Shown here piece by piece: positions 61,148 to 64,000 of a stretch of DNA of 64,000 nucleotides. Under the pieces are notes generated by a model. That model ran no database searches. It worked only from the letters and a program-made list of their open reading frames with translations, and was not told the origin of the DNA. A program made the translations under genes and the position numbers. This stretch comes from Halomonas sp. BDJS001. Lineage in GTDB: Bacteria; Pseudomonadota; Gammaproteobacteria; Pseudomonadales; Halomonadaceae. The first letter of the stretch is position 1; each line of letters begins with the position of its first letter. Location: NCBI RefSeq assembly GCF_026104355.1, contig NZ_CP110535.1, positions 558,001 through 622,000 of the forward strand, in the 5' to 3' direction.

Positions 61148-62569
61148 CTAAGGAAGCACTGCCGAGCTGAGTTTTAGATGTAACAACTCCGCTGCACTTT
61201 TGCCCGCCACGGCACCCAGCACCACGGCACTCAGCAGTCCATTGCCAGAAAGGTAGCCGCTGTCGTTGGAGCCTGAAACACCGCGAGCAGCACCGCCTGC
61301 GGCGAATAGGTTAGGCAGCGCCTGGCCTTGGGTATTGAGCACGCGCGCGGAGCGATTTACCTCTAAACCACCCTGGGTATGAAACAGCGCGCCGGTCACA
61401 CGAATAGCGTAGTAGGGTGGCTTGAGCAGGTTCACCGTCTCAAAACGGCGGCCAAACGCATCCGCCGTTTGCTGTTCGGCATGCTGCTGCATCTCCATGA
61501 AAGTAGCCTGCAGTGTGGCGAGTGGCAGGCTCAAGCCAGTCGCCATCTCTTCAAGGCTGGCAAAGCTGCGCACCGCGCCGCTCTCCTGGGCATTGCGGTA
61601 ATCTTCAAAGGCTTGGGCCGATTCGTGAATGCGGGCGTCATAAAGGTTCCAGGCAATTTGTTCTGGCTGGGCCAAGACCTTGGCCGCCTGTTCCGAGTAA
61701 CCGCCATGCTCGTTGGAGAAGCGCTCGCCGTTTAGATTGACCTGGATGCCACCTTGCATCATCAGCGCCCAACTAATCAAAATCTGATGGGGCGTCGCCA
61801 GCGAGCCGTGGCCCTGGCAGGCGCCCAAGTCTTTAGTGCTGGCGCCCATGGCCTGACCCCACAGCAGCGCATCACCTTGATTGCCTTCATGGCCGTAGTA
61901 GAGCGCATGTTTCAGCGTTGGCAGATAACGCTCTACCAGTTTTGAGTTACCACCATAGCCGTTGCAGGCCAAAATCAGCGCGTCGCAGCCAATGCTTTCG
62001 CGGCTGCCATCTGGGCGCTCCAGAGTGACACCCTTTACGCGCTGGGTGTTATCCACGTGCAAATCCACTACCCGTGCCTGGGTCAGAATATCAATGCCTG
62101 CCGCTTCGGCAGCATTGAGCAACGCGCCCATCAGCTCTTCGCCGGTTCGCCTTGGCGTAGCATGCATGCGCAGGTGGCGGTGACCGGGGTAGAGAAAGCC
62201 CTCCACCAGCTCAAAGGGCACGCCGTGCTGATCCGCCAGCCACTCGATGGTTTGGCCTGATTGAGTGGCGAGTAGTTCGACAATAGCGGGGTCTGCCTCA
62301 AAACCGTTCTTCTTTTGAATATCTTCCGCCATGGCTTCAGCAGAGTCAGTGACGCCCAAATCATGCTGAAAGCGCGTATTGGCGGCGGGAATAAAGCCCG
62401 ACGACATCGCCGTGCTGCCCCGGGGAAGCGCGTCGCGCTCTAAAACGGCAAGCTCTACGCCCGCTTCCTGGGCGGCCAATGCCGCGACCAAGCCGCAGGC
62501 GCCCGCGCCGATGATCAGCAGCGGAAGGTGGGCGTCGAAGCCTTCGTGTGTATAAGGAAGTACCGCCAT
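61148..62569 (-). CDS. FAD-dependent oxidoreductase, fumarate-reductase flavoprotein type
   Basis: A 473-residue flavoprotein. It starts MAVLPYTHEGFDAHLPLLIIGAGACGLVAALAAQEAG with a dinucleotide-binding loop. The family shows STAMSSGFIPAANTRFQ and the C-terminal GALFHTQGGLEVN and LFAAGGAARGVSGSNDSGYLSGNGLLSA, as in succinate dehydrogenase/fumarate reductase and 3-ketosteroid dehydrogenase flavoproteins. No covalent-flavin His is evident. The ATG overlaps the stop of the deacetylase gene (TAATG), so they are co-translated. The substrate is unknown. Confidence 0.83.
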   Translation of the reverse strand: MAVLPYTHEGFDAHLPLLIIGAGACGLVAALAAQEAGVELAVLERDALPRGSTAMSSGFIPAANTRFQHDLGVTDSAEAMAEDIQKKNGFEADPAIVELLATQSGQTIEWLADQHGVPFELVEGFLYPGHRHLRMHATPRRTGEELMGALLNAAEAAGIDILTQARVVDLHVDNTQRVKGVTLERPDGSRESIGCDALILACNGYGGNSKLVERYLPTLKHALYYGHEGNQGDALLWGQAMGASTKDLGACQGHGSLATPHQILISWALMMQGGIQVNLNGERFSNEHGGYSEQAAKVLAQPEQIAWNLYDARIHESAQAFEDYRNAQESGAVRSFASLEEMATGLSLPLATLQATFMEMQQHAEQQTADAFGRRFETVNLLKPPYYAIRVTGALFHTQGGLEVNRSARVLNTQGQALPNLFAAGGAARGVSGSNDSGYLSGNGLLSAVVLGAVAGKSAAELLHLKLSSAVLP

Positions 62570-63501
62570 TACGCCTGCTCCGTTGCATGGTGGAAGGCAT
62601 CCATAATCTCGCCCGCCGGAGCCTGCCATACCTCAGGGTGGCCACTGATATGGGCCAGCACTTCTTCCAGGCAGGCTATGCGGTGGGGCTGGCCCACCAG
62701 CCAGGGGTGCAGGTTCAGGGCAAACAGGCGGCCACCCTGTTCGCGGGACTCTTCCAGCAGAAAATCGAAGGCGTCTTTTACCTGGGTTACCCAGGAGTCT
62801 TCCGAATGCAGGTTCTGGCTCATCACGAACTGATCTTCAATTTCAGTCGCCAAGGGCATCATGGTCAAACTGCCCGTCTTGGTTTCACAGGAATATGGCA
62901 TATCGTCATTCACCCAGTCGGCGCAGTACTCAATGCCGTTTTCTGCCAGCAGGTCAGGGGTGTTGAAACTCTGGTGCTTGGCCGGGCTTAGCCAGCCGCG
63001 AATAGGTTGACCGGTGACGCGGCGCAGAGTGTCCACAGAGCGCTTGACCAGCTCGGCTTCCTCTTCAACCGGCTGGCCGCCGTAGTGCAGGTGATCCATG
63101 TTCCAGCCGTGGGCGATAAATTCACCGCCGTGCTCTTTCAAGCGCTGCATCAGATAGGGCGTCTGCTCCGCTAACTGCGCATTGATTGCAAAGGTGGGCG
63201 TGATGTTGTGCGCCGCCAGCGCTTTGAGCACGCGATAGATTCCCACCCGGTTGCCGTAATCCCGCAGCGAGAAGTGGCGCAGATCCGGGTAGGGCATGGT
63301 CATGCCGTTAGGCACTTTAAACGGCTTGCCGCGTTGGTTAAGTGGGTAGAACTGCAGCGAGATATTGATCCACACCGCCAGGGTTTTGCCCTCGGGCCAG
63401 GTGACCGGTGGGCGTTCACTCAGCATCGACCATTCATAGCGCTCATGATCGTAGCCGTGGCGGCGGTAAGGGTAGTCGAGATAGTCGTCATTAAGCGCCA
63501 T
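62569..63501 (-). CDS. Polysaccharide deacetylase family protein
   Basis: A 310-residue NodB-like hydrolase of the cytosolic type; no signal peptide. It begins MALNDDYLDYPYRRHGYDHERYEW. The deacetylase core shows PTFAINAQLAEQTPYLM, HGWNMDHLHYGG (His pair near the metal), RGWLSPAKHQSFNTPDLL and the terminal ALNLHPWLVGQPHRI. ATG 63501 has AGGGGTAAC upstream; the longer frame to 63654 overlaps the neighbour and is rejected. It is related to the next gene and to PuuE-type allantoinases, but the substrate is not known. Confidence 0.83.
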   Translation of the reverse strand: MALNDDYLDYPYRRHGYDHERYEWSMLSERPPVTWPEGKTLAVWINISLQFYPLNQRGKPFKVPNGMTMPYPDLRHFSLRDYGNRVGIYRVLKALAAHNITPTFAINAQLAEQTPYLMQRLKEHGGEFIAHGWNMDHLHYGGQPVEEEAELVKRSVDTLRRVTGQPIRGWLSPAKHQSFNTPDLLAENGIEYCADWVNDDMPYSCETKTGSLTMMPLATEIEDQFVMSQNLHSEDSWVTQVKDAFDFLLEESREQGGRLFALNLHPWLVGQPHRIACLEEVLAHISGHPEVWQAPAGEIMDAFHHATEQA

Positions 63502-63505
63502 AGCG

Positions 63506-64000
63506 TTACCCCTGTTTACTGGCGGTGGCGGCCTGGATCGCAATGCTGTCGAGTGCGGCATCGTAATAGTTGGCCAAGTAGTAATCGGCAATCTCACGGC
63601 CGGTGGCGACCCAAACATCCGGGTGGCCGGTGATGTACTCCAGCGCCTCTTCAAACGCCTTGATTCGGTGCGGACAGCTCACTTGGTAGTTGTGAGTGGG
63701 AATGCACATCACGGTGCCGGACTCCGCGCCTTCTAAATAGAGATGGTCAAAGTGGCGCTTGAGCATGGTGGCGTACTGGCGCGGCTCCACTTTGTTCACC
63801 GCGTAGACGATGGTGTCGTTCATCTCCAGCGAGTAGGGCATGGAGATAAACCGCTTACCGGAGCGAACGCTGATCGGCGTCGGCTGGTCGTCGTGGAATA
63901 GGTCGCAGGTGTAAAGCCCGCCTTTGTCGCCAAATAGCTCTTCGCCCACTTCGGCAAACAGATCCAGGGTGCGCTCGGAGTGGGAGAGTGCAGGGGCCAG
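63506..64000 (-). CDS. Polysaccharide deacetylase family protein, C-terminal part (cut by window edge)
   Basis: An open frame from the window edge to the stop at 63506, at least 164 residues, with the NodB-like C-terminal end: IPTHNYQVSCPHRIKAFEEALEYITGHPDVW. This aligns with the end of the downstream paralogue (LHPWLVGQPHRIACLEEVLAHISGHPEVW), so the two look like an ancient tandem duplication. The gap between them is four bases. The N-terminal half is outside the window. Confidence 0.85.
   Translation of the reverse strand: MAPALSHSERTLDLFAEVGEELFGDKGGLYTCDLFHDDQPTPISVRSGKRFISMPYSLEMNDTIVYAVNKVEPRQYATMLKRHFDHLYLEGAESGTVMCIPTHNYQVSCPHRIKAFEEALEYITGHPDVWVATGREIADYYLANYYDAALDSIAIQAATASKQG

Overview
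The window reads as a chromosomal segment from a moderately GC-rich gammaproteobacterium. It most resembles the Halomonadaceae (Halomonas and relatives). The evidence is the conserved blocks rnhB-dnaE-accA-tilS, ppx/rho/ubiD/fre and pepA divergent from lptFG, together with the protein sequences of Rho, ValS, DnaE and bacterioferritin. This placement is by recognition only; no search was run. Both ends cut genes: rnhB on the left and a polysaccharide-deacetylase-family gene on the right. No tRNA, rRNA, CRISPR array, insertion sequence or prophage was recognised.

Left part (1-20.3 kb). DNA replication, fatty-acid and tRNA genes (rnhB, dnaE, accA, tilS) converge on ppx. A gene-free leader of about 560 bp precedes rho; it is C-rich at its 3' end and finishes in an 8-codon reading frame that overlaps the rho start. 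Then come ubiD and a flavin reductase of the Fre type. A DAHP synthase gene (first step of aromatic amino acid synthesis) is preceded by two successive small reading frames rich in Phe, Tyr and Trp codons; the first is followed by a perfect 11-bp GC-rich terminator hairpin. This looks like a tandem attenuator and is the most interesting signal in the window. Envelope and small-metabolism genes follow: a DUF3087 protein, an MliC-type lipoprotein, a YdjM-like membrane protein, gloA, a META lipoprotein, a SelD-associated flavoprotein, a diguanylate cyclase and a small HTH regulator.

Middle part (20.3-42.8 kb). A tight minus-strand run holds a membrane (VTT)-flavoprotein reductase fusion, two 'selenodomain-associated' transferases and a ynjBCD-type ABC importer, followed by a phosphotransferase. 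After a possible ureD remnant and a dinJ-yafQ toxin-antitoxin pair come valS, an MFS transporter, a Spy-like protein and an AT-rich accessory stretch. Then follow holC, ilvE and pepA, so the usual pepA-holC-valS order is interrupted. lptF and lptG diverge from pepA, followed by an RDD gene. lptG and the RDD gene each carry an apparent -1 frameshift. The iron genes bfd and bfr follow, with inverted repeats between them.

Right part (42.8-64 kb). A secreted phytase-like esterase gene has a Pho-box-like sequence upstream. Next are a short CstA-type permease and sodC. A seven-gene minus-strand operon encodes a dipeptide ABC importer (binding protein, two permeases, two ATPases) and two M20 peptidases, with a divergent LysR regulator; it looks like a peptide uptake and hydrolysis unit. 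Then come truC, tcdA, a DUF1653 gene and a RecQ-like helicase. The window ends with a minus-strand operon of two related polysaccharide deacetylases and a flavoprotein of the fumarate-reductase type, whose substrate is unknown.
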